Shown here: piece by piece, positions 35,333 to 44,235 of the stretch | How positions within the stretch are numbered: the stretch's first letter is position 1 | Layout of the letters: every line of letters starts with the position of its first letter | NCBI RefSeq assembly: GCF_000315485.1 | Contig: NZ_JH992940.1 | Span: 1,872,816-1,936,815 of the forward strand | Direction: 5' to 3' | DNA: 64,000 bases | DNA from: Bacteroides oleiciplenus YIT 12058 | GTDB lineage: Bacteria > Bacteroidota > Bacteroidia > Bacteroidales > Bacteroidaceae | Notes under the pieces: generated by a model | Databases searched by the model: none | Told to the model about the DNA's origin: nothing | Seen by the model: the letters and a program-made list of their open reading frames with translations, nothing else | Made by a program: the position numbers and the translations under genes

Positions 35333-35803
35333 TCAAAGCCAGGAGCACACTTCTTCAAGAAAGCGTGCATCTGTTGCGTCAAAGGTATTCAAATTCTCAC
35401 TGTCTATATCAAGCACACCCCACACCTCTCCGTTTCCACGAACCAGCGGAACCACTATCTCCGAACGGGACAAGGAACTGCACGCTATATGTCCGGGAAA
35501 TGCATCGACATCGGACACAACAAGTGTTTCCGCCTTAGCCCATGCCGTGCCGCAAACACCCCGTCCTTTCCTGATGCGTGTGCAAGCTATCGGCCCCTGA
35601 AAAGGGCCAAGCACCAATTCTTCTCCTTTCACCAGATAGAAACCTGTCCAAAAGAATCCGAACGTCTCTTTCAGCGCAGCCGAAACATTCGCCAGATTGG
35701 CAATGAGGTCATCCTCACCCTCAATCAGGCTCTTTATCTGGGGAAGCAAAGTTTGATACTTTTCGGCCTTGTTACCGTTGCTGACGGATAAATCTTCTGC
35801 CAT
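35333..35803 (-). CDS. msrC: GAF-domain free-methionine-(R)-sulfoxide reductase
   Basis: The 156-aa GAF-fold enzyme has three cysteines (74, 84, 108, in PIACTR, GVCGTAW and HIACSSLSRSE) with the spacing of E. coli fRMsr. It reduces free methionine-R-sulfoxide. It starts 2 bases after the higA stop, so it may be co-transcribed with the toxin-antitoxin genes. Confidence 0.9.
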   Translation of the reverse strand: MAEDLSVSNGNKAEKYQTLLPQIKSLIEGEDDLIANLANVSAALKETFGFFWTGFYLVKGEELVLGPFQGPIACTRIRKGRGVCGTAWAKAETLVVSDVDAFPGHIACSSLSRSEIVVPLVRGNGEVWGVLDIDSENLNTFDATDARFLEEVCSWL

Positions 35804-35805
35804 GA

Positions 35806-36171
35806 TTATACTCCTAATACGATATGAGCATCAATATTCAGTTTTCTGCTCATCTCACGAGCCACCTTCAAAGTAGGCTCACTCCTTCCAGTAAGATAGT
35901 CACTAACCCGTGAAGTGCTCACTCCAAGTAATTCAGACAACTTAGCCTGATTGATTCCCATCTCATACATACGCAATTTTATCACATCAACCAAAGAGGG
36001 AACTTTGATTGGATAATGTTCGTCCTCATACTCTTCTACAAGCCCTGACAATAAATCCAGCTCAATAAGATTTTTATCAGTCAAAGGAGTATCATCATCA
36101 ACTAATGGAAGAAGTTCTTCTATTCTCTCCATTGCCGCCTTATAGGCTATTTCACTCTGAATCTTTGCCAT
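35806..36171 (-). CDS. higA: HigA-type antitoxin
   Basis: The 121-aa protein has a C-terminal XRE HTH (INQAKLSELLGVSTSRVSDYL, followed by a GRSEPTLKVAREMSRKL recognition region). It should bind the HigB toxin and the operon promoter. It lies 2 bases after the toxin gene, toxin first, as is typical for higBA. Confidence 0.88.
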   Translation of the reverse strand: MAKIQSEIAYKAAMERIEELLPLVDDDTPLTDKNLIELDLLSGLVEEYEDEHYPIKVPSLVDVIKLRMYEMGINQAKLSELLGVSTSRVSDYLTGRSEPTLKVAREMSRKLNIDAHIVLGV

Positions 36172-36173
36172 AC

Positions 36174-36467
36174 CTAAACATTTTTAGCATCTATATTATC
36201 ATAATCCGTATGAGTACCAATAAAACGAATTAAGACTGTCTTAATAGTAAATTTAATCACTACAATCAATCTATAATTATTGCCTCTAATATTGAATACA
36301 TAGTGTTGATTGCCTACATTATCAACACTATTAAAGGTCTTTTTCATATCAGCAAAACATGTCCATTCTGCTTTCTTTACTTTCTGATACCAATCTTCAA
36401 GAGCAGTTTCAGCATCAGGATTTTCGGTATAATATTCAACTATTTTACTTTTAGCAATTATTCTCAT
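36174..36467 (-). CDS. higB: HigB-type mRNA interferase toxin
   Basis: The 97-aa protein matches the HigB_toxin family (MRIIAKSKIVEYYTENPDAE, NIRGNNYRLIVVI, RFIGTHTDYDNIDA). The start at 36467 is chosen because the promoter (36485-36515) predicts transcription starting near 36478, downstream of the alternative start at 36485. Confidence 0.88.
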   Translation of the reverse strand: MRIIAKSKIVEYYTENPDAETALEDWYQKVKKAEWTCFADMKKTFNSVDNVGNQHYVFNIRGNNYRLIVVIKFTIKTVLIRFIGTHTDYDNIDAKNV

Positions 36468-36484
36468 TACTCGCACGATTTGCA

Positions 36485-36515
36485 CAAAGGTATATGTTTA
36501 ATTTTGAAAAACAAA
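36485..36515 (-). promoter_or_regulatory. higBA promoter
   Basis: On the minus strand: TTTG (36515-36512), 19-base spacer, TACCTTTG (36492-36485), a perfect Bacteroides promoter. Confidence 0.75.
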
Positions 36516-36599
36516 ATATTTTATTATCTTTCAAAACTATTAATATAAGATGCTTCTTACTTTTTCTCTAAATCTTCCTTTTTTCAATAGTAATCAGTA

Positions 36600-37496
36600 C
36601 TATTTGCTTCCCAAATACAGGAAGAACATTCCAATCAATACCAAAATGAGGTCGACAGCCTTACTTTTCAAATTCTTTTCACGGAAGAAGAGCGCTCCGA
36701 AAAGGAAGGATACCACTACACTGCCACGGCGAACCATTGAGACTATGGAAATCATGGAGTCTTCATAACTCAGGGCATAGAAATAGGCAAAGTCGGCGGC
36801 ACTAAGGAAGACGGATATTAAGATAATAGTCCAGTCCCAACGGAAAGGCGTGCTTTCTTTCCGCTTGGGATACCATAGCAAAAGAATGATGGGGCACATG
36901 ATAAACACCTGATAGACATTGTACCACGACTGCACAACCATAGGGTTGAACTGCTTCATCAGATATTTGTCATACAATCCGCTGATGGCACCGGTGATGG
37001 CGGCAAGCACAATGAAGAGTATCCATTTGTTATGCTTGAAGTCGATACCCTCTTTCTTGCCGGAACGGCTCAACATAAAGAAAGAAAGCACGGCAAGCAT
37101 GACTCCAATCCACTGGTACAGGTTCAATCGTTCGCCGAATATCAACATAGCACCCACCAGCACCATTACAGGACGGGTAGCATTTATTGGTCCTACGATA
37201 GTCAGTGGTAAATGTTTCATGCCGAAATAGCCGAATATCCAGGAGGAAAGAACGATAAAGGACTTGATAACTATAAACTTATGAACTTCCCAGCCTACGA
37301 TGGGTACGTCAAACATCGTTCCGCTAAGTGCAGGGGTAAAAGCGGAAATAAGTATGAAAGGAAGAAATATCATACTGGAAAACACCGTATTCAGGAACAG
37401 GACGGGAAGCACGGCATTGTCGCGCAATGACTTCTTCTTGAAAGCATCATAAAATCCCAGCAAGGTGGCTGAGACGAAGGCGAGTAATAACCACAT
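36600..37496 (-). CDS. EamA/DMT family transporter
   Basis: The 298-aa protein has about ten hydrophobic helices in two EamA repeats. Substrate is unknown. The short gap to higB (36516-36599) is AT-rich and empty. Confidence 0.88.
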   Translation of the reverse strand: MWLLLAFVSATLLGFYDAFKKKSLRDNAVLPVLFLNTVFSSMIFLPFILISAFTPALSGTMFDVPIVGWEVHKFIVIKSFIVLSSWIFGYFGMKHLPLTIVGPINATRPVMVLVGAMLIFGERLNLYQWIGVMLAVLSFFMLSRSGKKEGIDFKHNKWILFIVLAAITGAISGLYDKYLMKQFNPMVVQSWYNVYQVFIMCPIILLLWYPKRKESTPFRWDWTIILISVFLSAADFAYFYALSYEDSMISIVSMVRRGSVVVSFLFGALFFREKNLKSKAVDLILVLIGMFFLYLGSK

Positions 37497-37574
37497 ATTA
37501 AATAAAAATTGAAAATTAAAAATTAAAAAAGGGCTTGGGGTAATAAGACTATTCCGGTTTACTACTTTGGGGAA

Positions 37575-38330
37575 TTAACTGGTGATAAACAGTTCTTCCG
37601 GATAGGTGACGTCTACCAGAAACAGGGCATTGCCGGGGACGGAGGTACCGGCTTTGCAGCGGTCTTTCTGTTCGATGACACGGCGAAAACCATCAATAGT
37701 GAGCTTGCCACGCCCCACTTCAAGTAAAGTACCTACTACTGCGCGAACCATATTGCGCAGGAAACGATCGGCCTGAATGGTGAACACCCAGGTTACATCA
37801 TCTACCTGTGTCCAGGCAGCGTGCATGATGCGGCAATTATTTGTTTTTACGTCCGTATGCAACTTGCTGAAACTGGTGAAATCCGTATAATCAAACAAAA
37901 TACGGGCAGCTTCGTTCATTCGCTCAAAGTCCGGCGCCTGAAAAAGACGGCAACGATATTGGCGGTTGAAGGGAGACTTGGCTGTAGTCACGTAGTATTT
38001 ATACATGCGGGCTATTGCGTCAAAGCGGGCATGGGCATCAGGCTTCACTGCACGAATACGGTAGATAGAAATGTCTGGTGGCAAAAGACGATTCAGCTTA
38101 TCGGTAAAAAAGGCGGTATCAAGCGGCTCGTCACTATCAAAGTGGGCTACCATCAGGGAAGCATGCACCCCGGCATCGGTACGCCCGGCACCAATAACCT
38201 CTACTTCACGGCGCATCAGTATGGCAAGCGCACGCATCAGACACTCTTGTACACTGTCTCCGTTGGGTTGTATCTGCCAGCCGTGGTAGGCGGTTCCGTC
38301 GTAAGCTAAATAAATAAAATACCGTTGCAT
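37575..38330 (-). CDS. truA: tRNA pseudouridine(38-40) synthase TruA
   Basis: The 251-aa enzyme has the catalytic aspartate in [11 protein letters not shown] (Asp52) and the conserved RMYKYYV and [15 protein letters not shown]. Length is normal. The 78 bases before EamA hold no other feature. Confidence 0.95.
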   Translation of the reverse strand: MQRYFIYLAYDGTAYHGWQIQPNGDSVQECLMRALAILMRREVEVIGAGRTDAGVHASLMVAHFDSDEPLDTAFFTDKLNRLLPPDISIYRIRAVKPDAHARFDAIARMYKYYVTTAKSPFNRQYRCRLFQAPDFERMNEAARILFDYTDFTSFSKLHTDVKTNNCRIMHAAWTQVDDVTWVFTIQADRFLRNMVRAVVGTLLEVGRGKLTIDGFRRVIEQKDRCKAGTSVPGNALFLVDVTYPEELFITS

Positions 38331-38484
38331 ACTCTTTTGCTTTCATTTTCCGGGCGCAAAGATAGCGCAAACCCCAAAAGAAATGAAAGAATACGTCAAC
38401 AAATCTTGCTTCCATTGTTTTATATATGTACCTTCGTCACTAATTTACTATCATATAATAAAATAAATCTTGAATAATACAAAC

Positions 38485-39327
38485 ATGGAACGTGAAACTG
38501 CAAGATTATTAAAAAATACTGCTATTTGGATGATCCTTATTCTCATAACAGGAGGCAGTATCGGTTTAACAGAAAGATTCTTTGGTAAACCAGCCTCTCT
38601 CATTGTAGGCGCATCAATTCTCTCTGGATTCATGTATTGGGATTTTCTAAAAAGAAAATCAGCAGAAGACACCACCAGGCAAATCTTTGAACTTTTAAAG
38701 GCCAACCGAAAGAACAGTCTAACAACCCCACCACTCGGAAAGACAACTGATTTCAAGTTTCAAACTTCATCAGTCGACTACTGGTTCTCAATATCACCCC
38801 AACAAAAGTGCCACATCCTATTCTTAATGAATTTTATATTAATCAGCGATTCTTATGAAGAAATACACCACAAAATTTTCAAAGAGATACAATCATTCAT
38901 CGCTGAACATCCGGAATATAAAGATACCATACTACTCCACCAAAATTCTTTATTCAATGACATTTGGGATTGTTCTATAAGCTGCGAAGCAGACAAACTC
39001 ATATCTAAATCCCAGCTCTTGCTTATAGGGAATTTTCTGAGAAGTATAGAAGATAAATATCTTCATTCCGTAGAGACTTACCTTAGTTTCTATGATCGTT
39101 ACGAAGATATGATTTACTATGTGCGTTATATGAATGGCACAGCTATAGAGTCATATATAAAAGATGAAGAAAATAATATCTGGGGAATACAGGATGTATT
39201 GGACGATGAATATTTCACATTAGCTAGATTACACAAACAATTAAAATCCGGAATGATAAACATAACCCCATCTTCTTTAGAAGAGTTTGCCCTAATGAAA
39301 GAGAACGCTATTTGTGAAATAGATTGA
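38485..39327 (+). CDS. hypothetical membrane protein
   Basis: The 280-aa protein has two N-terminal hydrophobic helices (NTAIWMILILITGGSIGL and ASLIVGASILSGFMYW) and a long soluble C-terminal part. The ATG at 38485 is chosen over the TTG at 38470. No family is recognised; it is the last gene before the second mobile region. Confidence 0.65.
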   Translation: MERETARLLKNTAIWMILILITGGSIGLTERFFGKPASLIVGASILSGFMYWDFLKRKSAEDTTRQIFELLKANRKNSLTTPPLGKTTDFKFQTSSVDYWFSISPQQKCHILFLMNFILISDSYEEIHHKIFKEIQSFIAEHPEYKDTILLHQNSLFNDIWDCSISCEADKLISKSQLLLIGNFLRSIEDKYLHSVETYLSFYDRYEDMIYYVRYMNGTAIESYIKDEENNIWGIQDVLDDEYFTLARLHKQLKSGMINITPSSLEEFALMKENAICEID

Positions 39328-39594
39328 GCCGTCACTTTTTTCTATAAAAAACTGCGGGAAAAGTTTAATTAACTAATTGTCAAGACGTAAAGAGTAGAAA
39401 GTTAGGTAACAGGTAACGAATTAGTAACGGTGCGGGGTTCTTTGCGTTTCTTCGCTCTGCGCTGATAACTTGGTACAAATGTACAAAAATAGACTGAAAA
39501 TAGGAAATAAATGCGGTGTTTTTTTATTGGGGGGATTTTTGAGGGTGAACGGATGGGCTGGAAATGAAAGGTGCAAAAAAGAGGGTTGCACAGT

Positions 39595-39604
39595 GTATTT
39601 TTGC
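39595..39604 (+). other. possible CTnDOT-type attachment core (GTANNTTTGC)
   Basis: GTATTTTTGC fits GTANNTTTGC, the core that I recall for CTnDOT-family insertion sites. It lies where the ICE-like gene content begins. The same motif also arises in promoters (9327-9336 and 52015-52024), so specificity is poor. Confidence 0.3.
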
Positions 39605-39640
39605 GATGTTGTAAGTTGCTGATATTCAGTGTGTATTTTA

Positions 39641-39690
39641 CAGGTGCAAGGTGCAGCTATATATATAGATATAGCTGCACCTTGCACCTG
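39641..39690. repeat. 50-bp palindrome, 22-bp perfect arms
   Basis: Arms 39641-39662 and 39669-39690 (starting CAGGTGCAAGGTGCAGC) are perfectly complementary around a 6-base ATATAG centre. It might be a terminator, a REP-like extragenic repeat or a protein-binding site near the element edge. Confidence 0.8.
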
Positions 39691-39797
39691 CCCTATCACT
39701 TGTCCTAAAATAGCTTTGTGGAATGTGTTGTTATGCGGATAATTAAACGGGAGAAAAAGTGTATCTTCGTAATTGAAATATAAAATCTGTATGTGAT

Positions 39798-40409
39798 ATG
39801 ATAACTAACCGGGATGAAGTGCTGGAAAACGCATTTAAAGTTTTTGTGAAGATGAACTATGAGAAAGCGAGCTTTACGGAAATTGCCAAAGCCTGCGGGT
39901 TGGCAAGGACTGGCATTGTTCATTACTTCCCCCACAAACAAGACTTGTTTGTGGCTGTGGTTGATAAGTTCATATTTCAAACACATCACCCGAAAAACAA
40001 GTTTAACAAGACCGAATGTACACTGGCGGAGTTTATCGAACAGTACATACAGGGGATAATTGTTACTATGAAGCGGTTGTGTGAACTTATGGATGATGGT
40101 AACAATCCTTATGGATGCAGTCCTAATTTTTATTATTATCACTTCTTTGCACAAGTTAGAATGTACTACCCCAATATAAAAGAAAAGACTGTGCATTTCT
40201 TTGCACAGGATTATGAGTTGTGGATGAATATTATACAGAAAGCAAAGGATAACGGAGAAATACGACCTGATACGGATGTTAAAAGGGCTGCTACCATGTT
40301 CAGGCAAATGTACTTCGGCTTATCATACGAGCAATCTTACTTAAACGGGCTTGATGTGGAAGAACTGGCAAGTAATTTTCGCTATATTTATTCCCTGCTA
40401 AAAGCCTGA
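39798..40409 (+). CDS. TetR/AcrR family transcriptional regulator
   Basis: The 203-aa protein has an N-terminal TetR HTH (FTEIAKACGLARTGIVHYFPHKQDLF, listed here as two adjoining parts: FTEIAKACGLARTG and IVHYFPHKQDLF) and an all-helical ligand domain. A palindromic CGAA...TTCG site just downstream (40444-40459) is a likely operator. Confidence 0.9.
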   Translation: MITNRDEVLENAFKVFVKMNYEKASFTEIAKACGLARTGIVHYFPHKQDLFVAVVDKFIFQTHHPKNKFNKTECTLAEFIEQYIQGIIVTMKRLCELMDDGNNPYGCSPNFYYYHFFAQVRMYYPNIKEKTVHFFAQDYELWMNIIQKAKDNGEIRPDTDVKRAATMFRQMYFGLSYEQSYLNGLDVEELASNFRYIYSLLKA

Positions 40410-40443
40410 TTTTCATTTTTTAATGTTTTCGGCAAAATAAAAA

Positions 40444-40483
40444 CCGAATGAGTGTTCGCTTTTCGTTGTTTTTCTTATCTTTG
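40444..40483 (+). promoter_or_regulatory. promoter with TetR-type operator
   Basis: A CGAA-N6-TTCG palindrome (about 40445-40458) overlaps the -33 position of a promoter with TATCTTTG at 40476-40483. A closely related arrangement is at 62512-62552, where the palindrome is perfect (CGAAC-AGTC-GTTCG). Confidence 0.6.
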
Positions 40484-40507
40484 GAGCATGAATCTATTTT
40501 CAGCAAT

Positions 40508-40789
40508 ATGGATAATGTACAGAAACAACGGGAAAATGTCGTCTTGCACAAGGAAAAAAGGGACGGGCAGAACTGCATACGAATAGAACATTCAAACAGT
40601 CAGACTATTGCTTTGCTGTTTGCCCAAGATACCGAAATAAAGGTAGATGCAAACAGTTGTGCCTATATGTCAGCATCCACTTTCCGGCTTTCAGCATTTT
40701 ATGACCGCTATTCTCCCCATTCTTATATTGATTACAGTCGGGTATATATACGGCATCCTAAACGTGAATATATATTGCCAAAAGTATGA
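40508..40789 (+). CDS. hypothetical protein or remnant
   Basis: An open frame of 93 codons from MDNVQKQRENVVLHKEK. It follows the TetR-controlled promoter. Other frames here also encode plausible short stretches, one hydrophobic (ILPILILITVGYIYGI, near 40720), so this may be a decayed gene. The homologous locus at 62.6 kb lacks these 300 bases. Confidence 0.35.
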   Translation: MDNVQKQRENVVLHKEKRDGQNCIRIEHSNSQTIALLFAQDTEIKVDANSCAYMSASTFRLSAFYDRYSPHSYIDYSRVYIRHPKREYILPKV

Positions 40790-40792
40790 TTC

Positions 40793-40838
40793 ATTAGAGA
40801 TCAGGAACTACACCATAAGGTGTGGCTATTGAATAATT
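40793..40838 (+). repeat. cassette-array leader sequence (attI-like), copy A
   Basis: 46 bases ending GGTGTGGCTATTGAATAATT; 43 of 46 match 62579-62624. It contains an imperfect palindrome (CTACACC / GGTGTGG). The array starts just after it, with ATTACTAACAAT resembling the flank that follows the CATTA core of later cassette sites. It is a candidate primary insertion site. Confidence 0.55.
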
Positions 40839-40855
40839 ACTAACAATAGTGCAAT

Positions 40856-41278
40856 ATGACAGTTAAGATAAAACTAAAACATATTCCATTTGATTGGCGA
40901 ATTGGAAATTATGATTTTGATATAATCACTTATCCAAAGAATCGAACAGAAAGTTTGGCATTACGAACATCTGCATATAGCTCTGTAACAGACAGAGAAA
41001 GAGATATTCTTCTATTGTTTGATAGAGTGATAGAAGTTCGACTGCATAACTTCAACTTTGAAGAAATGTATTATTCAGATTTTGAGATAGAGAATACTTT
41101 ATCAAAGGAAAGTTTCTGTTTTGAAGTTCTTAATTCAGACTGGCTCAAACAGCAACCATTTGATTCATTGAATTATCAAAATTTCAAGCACTTTCTTTTT
41201 TGGGGATATGATAGTTTTATCGAAGTCTTAGCTGACTGTGTTAAAATTGAGTTAGTAACAAGCCAAGATAACTGCTAA
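40856..41278 (+). CDS. cassette gene 1, unknown (immunity-like)
   Basis: A 140-aa acidic soluble protein starting MTVKIKLKHIPFDWRIGNYD. No family is recognised. Its last codons (VTSQDNC) lie inside the cassette hairpin that follows, so the stop codon is part of the site. Context suggests an immunity protein. Confidence 0.65.
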   Translation: MTVKIKLKHIPFDWRIGNYDFDIITYPKNRTESLALRTSAYSSVTDRERDILLLFDRVIEVRLHNFNFEEMYYSDFEIENTLSKESFCFEVLNSDWLKQQPFDSLNYQNFKHFLFWGYDSFIEVLADCVKIELVTSQDNC

Positions 41279-41301
41279 CGCAGCTCCTTGTCAAACCATT
41301 A
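41256..41301 (+). repeat. cassette site 1 (type II)
   Basis: Outer stem ACAAG (41258-41262)/CTTGT (41287-41291), inner stem CTGC (41272-41275)/GCAG (41280-41283) with TAAC loop, then AAACCATTA. Closely similar to site 9. Confidence 0.7.
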
Positions 41302-41328
41302 CAATTGATAAAATAAAAAAGAAACAGA

Positions 41329-41946
41329 ATGAAAGTGTCAGTAATATTAGGACATCCATACAAGGGCAGTTTTAATGCTGCTATTGCTTATATCGTAACA
41401 GAAACATTGGAGAGTAACGGACATACAGTTATGTTCCATGATTTATATAATGAAAAGTTTAACCCTTCCATTCCCCCAAAAGAATTGGTTTGCGACGTTT
41501 CGGATGATGAATTGGTGACATTACACCAACGGGAAATAAGGGAAGCGGACGGAATAATAATCATTCACCCTAACTGGTGGGGACAACCGCCAGCCATACT
41601 AAAGGGATGGATCGACAGGGTGTTACGTGAAAATGTAGCCTATACCTTCCCGGTCGGTGATAATGGTGGCGGATTGCCAATCGGATTGCTAAAGGCGAAA
41701 GCAGGCATTGTATTCAACACATCGAACACTCCCGAAATACGGGAAAATGAAATATTCGGTGATCCCTTGCAACGCATTTGGAAGGATTGCATTTTTGATT
41801 TTTGCGGGGTTGCTGTGTTTGACCGGAGAATGTTTCGTGTGGTGGCTAACAGTTCGGCTGAACAGCGAGCGGACTGGTTCAAGGAAGTTAAAAGTGTGAT
41901 AAACAAATATTTCCCGGCTAATAGAGTTTATAACAACGAAAAATAA
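41329..41946 (+). CDS. cassette gene 2, NAD(P)H-dependent flavodoxin-fold oxidoreductase
   Basis: The 205-aa enzyme begins MKVSVILGHPYKGSFNAAI and has IIIIHPNWWGQPPAILKGW, typical of NQO1/MdaB/KefF-type quinone or azo reductases binding FMN or FAD. It is the only clear metabolic enzyme of the array and might protect against oxidants or be linked to the TetR regulator upstream. Its C-terminal codons (VYNNEK) run into the cassette hairpin. Confidence 0.85.
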   Translation: MKVSVILGHPYKGSFNAAIAYIVTETLESNGHTVMFHDLYNEKFNPSIPPKELVCDVSDDELVTLHQREIREADGIIIIHPNWWGQPPAILKGWIDRVLRENVAYTFPVGDNGGGLPIGLLKAKAGIVFNTSNTPEIRENEIFGDPLQRIWKDCIFDFCGVAVFDRRMFRVVANSSAEQRADWFKEVKSVINKYFPANRVYNNEK

Positions 41947-41975
41947 CATCTGACGATGTTGCTTTCTAACCATTA
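41931..41975 (+). repeat. cassette site 2 (type I)
   Basis: TAACAACGAAA, inner stem AACATC (41945-41950)/GATGTT (41955-41960) with TGAC loop, then CTTTCTAACCATTA. Type I sites recur at 45971, 47564 and 50115. Confidence 0.75.
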
Positions 41976-41998
41976 CTAACAATTTAATAACTAAAGAA

Positions 41999-42841
41999 AT
42001 GAAAGTTGAAAAAATATTCGGACTAATATTGCTATTCGTTAGTATTTGCAGCATTACAAGCTGCGATGACAAAAATGAAAATGTTCAGGAAGCGATACCG
42101 TTCCATTTGAAAAAACACTATTATGAAGTAGCTTTAAGAGGTTACAATAGCATACCAATAGTGAATGGAAGCGGAGATGTAAATGTGTTCGTTGAAGACG
42201 AAGAAATTGTGAGTGCCACATACAACGGAGAACTCTTTGCAGACCAACAAAAAGGTGTAATTCTTGTGGAAGGGAAGAGCAAAGGAGAAACAACTATAAA
42301 AATCACAGATAATATAACTCGTGAATCCGAAACAGTAAGTATAAAGATAACCGATTCTTATGTAGCCTGCCATATCACGGAAAGCAATCATCCTTTCCTG
42401 AAAATGGGTATCACTCTATTCCTGATAAATAATGAAGCACGAAATTTCTATGCTTTCCAAATGAACGATATGCACCATACCTTGTACGAAAAGCCTTATG
42501 GCTATGGGGCTTATAGTTTATGTGTCGAAAAAACAACAAAAGACAGTAAAGCGGAATTTATTCCATATCTCACCTTAACATATACATCTGATGAGAATGG
42601 TAGTTACATTACTGGAGAAATTCCTCAAACAGATCATAAATTCAATATATTACATCCCTCACAATTCGTTTATCGTGTCTTTGAAAGCAAACTTGGCGTT
42701 AATTGGGACAATATGGTAGAAAATGCTACACGCTCTAATTATCCAGATAATATTTTGCAAATGCAAGAAGAAAGTATGGGATATTCAATCATAGGAGAAT
42801 TAGACACCGATTATAATATTCCGGAAAATATTTTGGATTAG
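41999..42841 (+). CDS. cassette gene 3, lipoprotein with Ig-like domain
   Basis: The 280-aa protein has a signal ending ITSC (Cys22) and an N-terminal domain of BIG2/Ig-like type (IVSATYNGELFADQQKGVIL). Membrane-anchored in the periplasm, it could neutralise a periplasm-acting toxin. No specific immunity family is recognised. Confidence 0.7.
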   Translation: MKVEKIFGLILLFVSICSITSCDDKNENVQEAIPFHLKKHYYEVALRGYNSIPIVNGSGDVNVFVEDEEIVSATYNGELFADQQKGVILVEGKSKGETTIKITDNITRESETVSIKITDSYVACHITESNHPFLKMGITLFLINNEARNFYAFQMNDMHHTLYEKPYGYGAYSLCVEKTTKDSKAEFIPYLTLTYTSDENGSYITGEIPQTDHKFNILHPSQFVYRVFESKLGVNWDNMVENATRSNYPDNILQMQEESMGYSIIGELDTDYNIPENILD

Positions 42842-42876
42842 AATTAAACTCACTGGTTACGAATTAATAAAGTTAG

Positions 42877-42923
42877 TAACGAGGTTGAGATAACGGCTAA
42901 ATACCATTTTTCACATCCCATTA
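42877..42923 (+). repeat. cassette site 3 (weak)
   Basis: Begins TAACGAGG and ends ATCCCATTA; the hairpin is poor. It is included because of the conserved start, end and position. Confidence 0.35.
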
Positions 42924-42945
42924 ACATCAAAATAGTGTACCATAC

Positions 42946-43704
42946 ATGGAAGCAAGAGATAAGTTGAGTACAAAAGAAAATTTTTTATCCCTTATTGGGT
43001 TGCAAACTGAATTTGTTGACGATTGTAAAAAAAACATACAGAATTTGAAAGACAGTGAAGGGAAAGGTATTCAATTATACAGTTTGCCAAACATAGAAGT
43101 TATTCAGAATAAGTATGAAACAATTTTAATGTATGAATATGATAATTTACTTGCAACTTATTCTATGGGAGAAAACATAGATAAGATATTGCCATTATAT
43201 AAAGAAATCGTTTCATTCATGGATATTGCATGGAAAAAAGACAATGGATATATTCTAATGGTAAATATGCTTTCTATTGGTATATTATTAGATGTGGAAG
43301 ATACTATATTCAATAAATTAGCAATGATTGTCCAAAAGGATAAACCAAACGATTTCTTAATAAATTATCTTCTTCATCACATATGCAAAATTGATGTTTC
43401 ACCAAATACCGATAATTTTTTGTTCCCTCGACCTTATGCAGTAACAAAGGAAATTATCTTGTTTGCTGAAAAAGATAAGATGTCAAGTGTAAAGAGATTA
43501 AAAAAATATCTTTCACAAGAATGGTACAGAGGTCATTCAGATTGTGGTTGGCATAACATTCATAAGATAAACGTATTTGCGCACTCTGGCTATTGGAGTT
43601 TTGAAAGTGGTGCATTAGTCAAGGTCTTGGGGTTGGACGACAGCAGCCTGAAAGGGTTGCCCTACTATCCTTACGATATGGTACATTGGAACGGCATTAA
43701 ATAA
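42946..43704 (+). CDS. cassette gene 4, PoNi-like immunity protein (DUF1910/DUF1911)
   Basis: The 252-aa protein ends with the DUF1911 pattern HSGYWSFESGALVKVLG, LDDSSLKGLPYYPYDMVHW. PoNi proteins protect from PoNe DNase effectors delivered by type VI and other secretion systems. This is the best functional anchor for calling the array a defence array. Confidence 0.82.
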   Translation: MEARDKLSTKENFLSLIGLQTEFVDDCKKNIQNLKDSEGKGIQLYSLPNIEVIQNKYETILMYEYDNLLATYSMGENIDKILPLYKEIVSFMDIAWKKDNGYILMVNMLSIGILLDVEDTIFNKLAMIVQKDKPNDFLINYLLHHICKIDVSPNTDNFLFPRPYAVTKEIILFAEKDKMSSVKRLKKYLSQEWYRGHSDCGWHNIHKINVFAHSGYWSFESGALVKVLGLDDSSLKGLPYYPYDMVHWNGIK

Positions 43705-43713
43705 AGATAAAGT

Positions 43714-44235
43714 ATGAGTTACTATGTTTATGCTTATTTGACAGAAGCCGATAAGGTAAAATCCGTTTATGGGACTTGCGATAATCTGCTGATAAACCAG
43801 CTAAAGGCTTCATTAAAACAAGAACTTGACAGGCTGAACGATTATTTCAGCGATAGCCTGAACACGGATAAAGATGCTTATGCAGTATTGACTGACATAG
43901 TGAACGGAAAAATCCGTTATCCTGAAATTGCTTTCATGTACGGATATGTATATGAAAAGATTTGCAGCCATTACGGGACATTAATCTACAATGCAGAAAA
44001 CCTATGGCAGTTGGATAGTCAAAGTACATTTTTCCCTATTCCGTTGAGTGATGATTTTCCCTACATTATCAGCATATCCGTTTCTGAATTGGAGAGCAAG
44101 CGAACGGAATACACTTCGTTACAAGAGGGTAACGGCATCGGGGATTATGACTATGAGCAGGAAATGGACGACTTGAATTTCATTTTCGATGAAGCCATTG
44201 AAGCGCAAAAAGATCTTGTAATTATGGTGTATTGA
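43714..44235 (+). CDS. cassette gene 5, unknown (immunity-like)
   Basis: A 173-aa acidic protein starting MSYYVYAYLTEADKVKSVYG. It follows gene 4 by only 9 bases with no cassette site, so both belong to one cassette. I suspect a known DUF with immunity function but cannot name it with confidence. Confidence 0.68.
   Translation: MSYYVYAYLTEADKVKSVYGTCDNLLINQLKASLKQELDRLNDYFSDSLNTDKDAYAVLTDIVNGKIRYPEIAFMYGYVYEKICSHYGTLIYNAENLWQLDSQSTFFPIPLSDDFPYIISISVSELESKRTEYTSLQEGNGIGDYDYEQEMDDLNFIFDEAIEAQKDLVIMVY

Larger units (their letters stand above)
39328..39797. other. 470-base spacer at the presumed ICE edge
   Basis: There is no gene. It holds repeated GGTAAC/GTAACG units (39405-39430), a GTATTTTTGC sequence (39595-39604) and a long palindrome (39641-39690), both listed separately. 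It marks the transition from chromosomal genes to the accessory region. Confidence 0.6.

Noticed and set aside
40647..40832. 61-codon hydrophobic frame overlapping 40508-40789
   Set aside because: It runs through the 46-bp leader repeat and has no start signal; mentioned only as a possible trace of a decayed gene.
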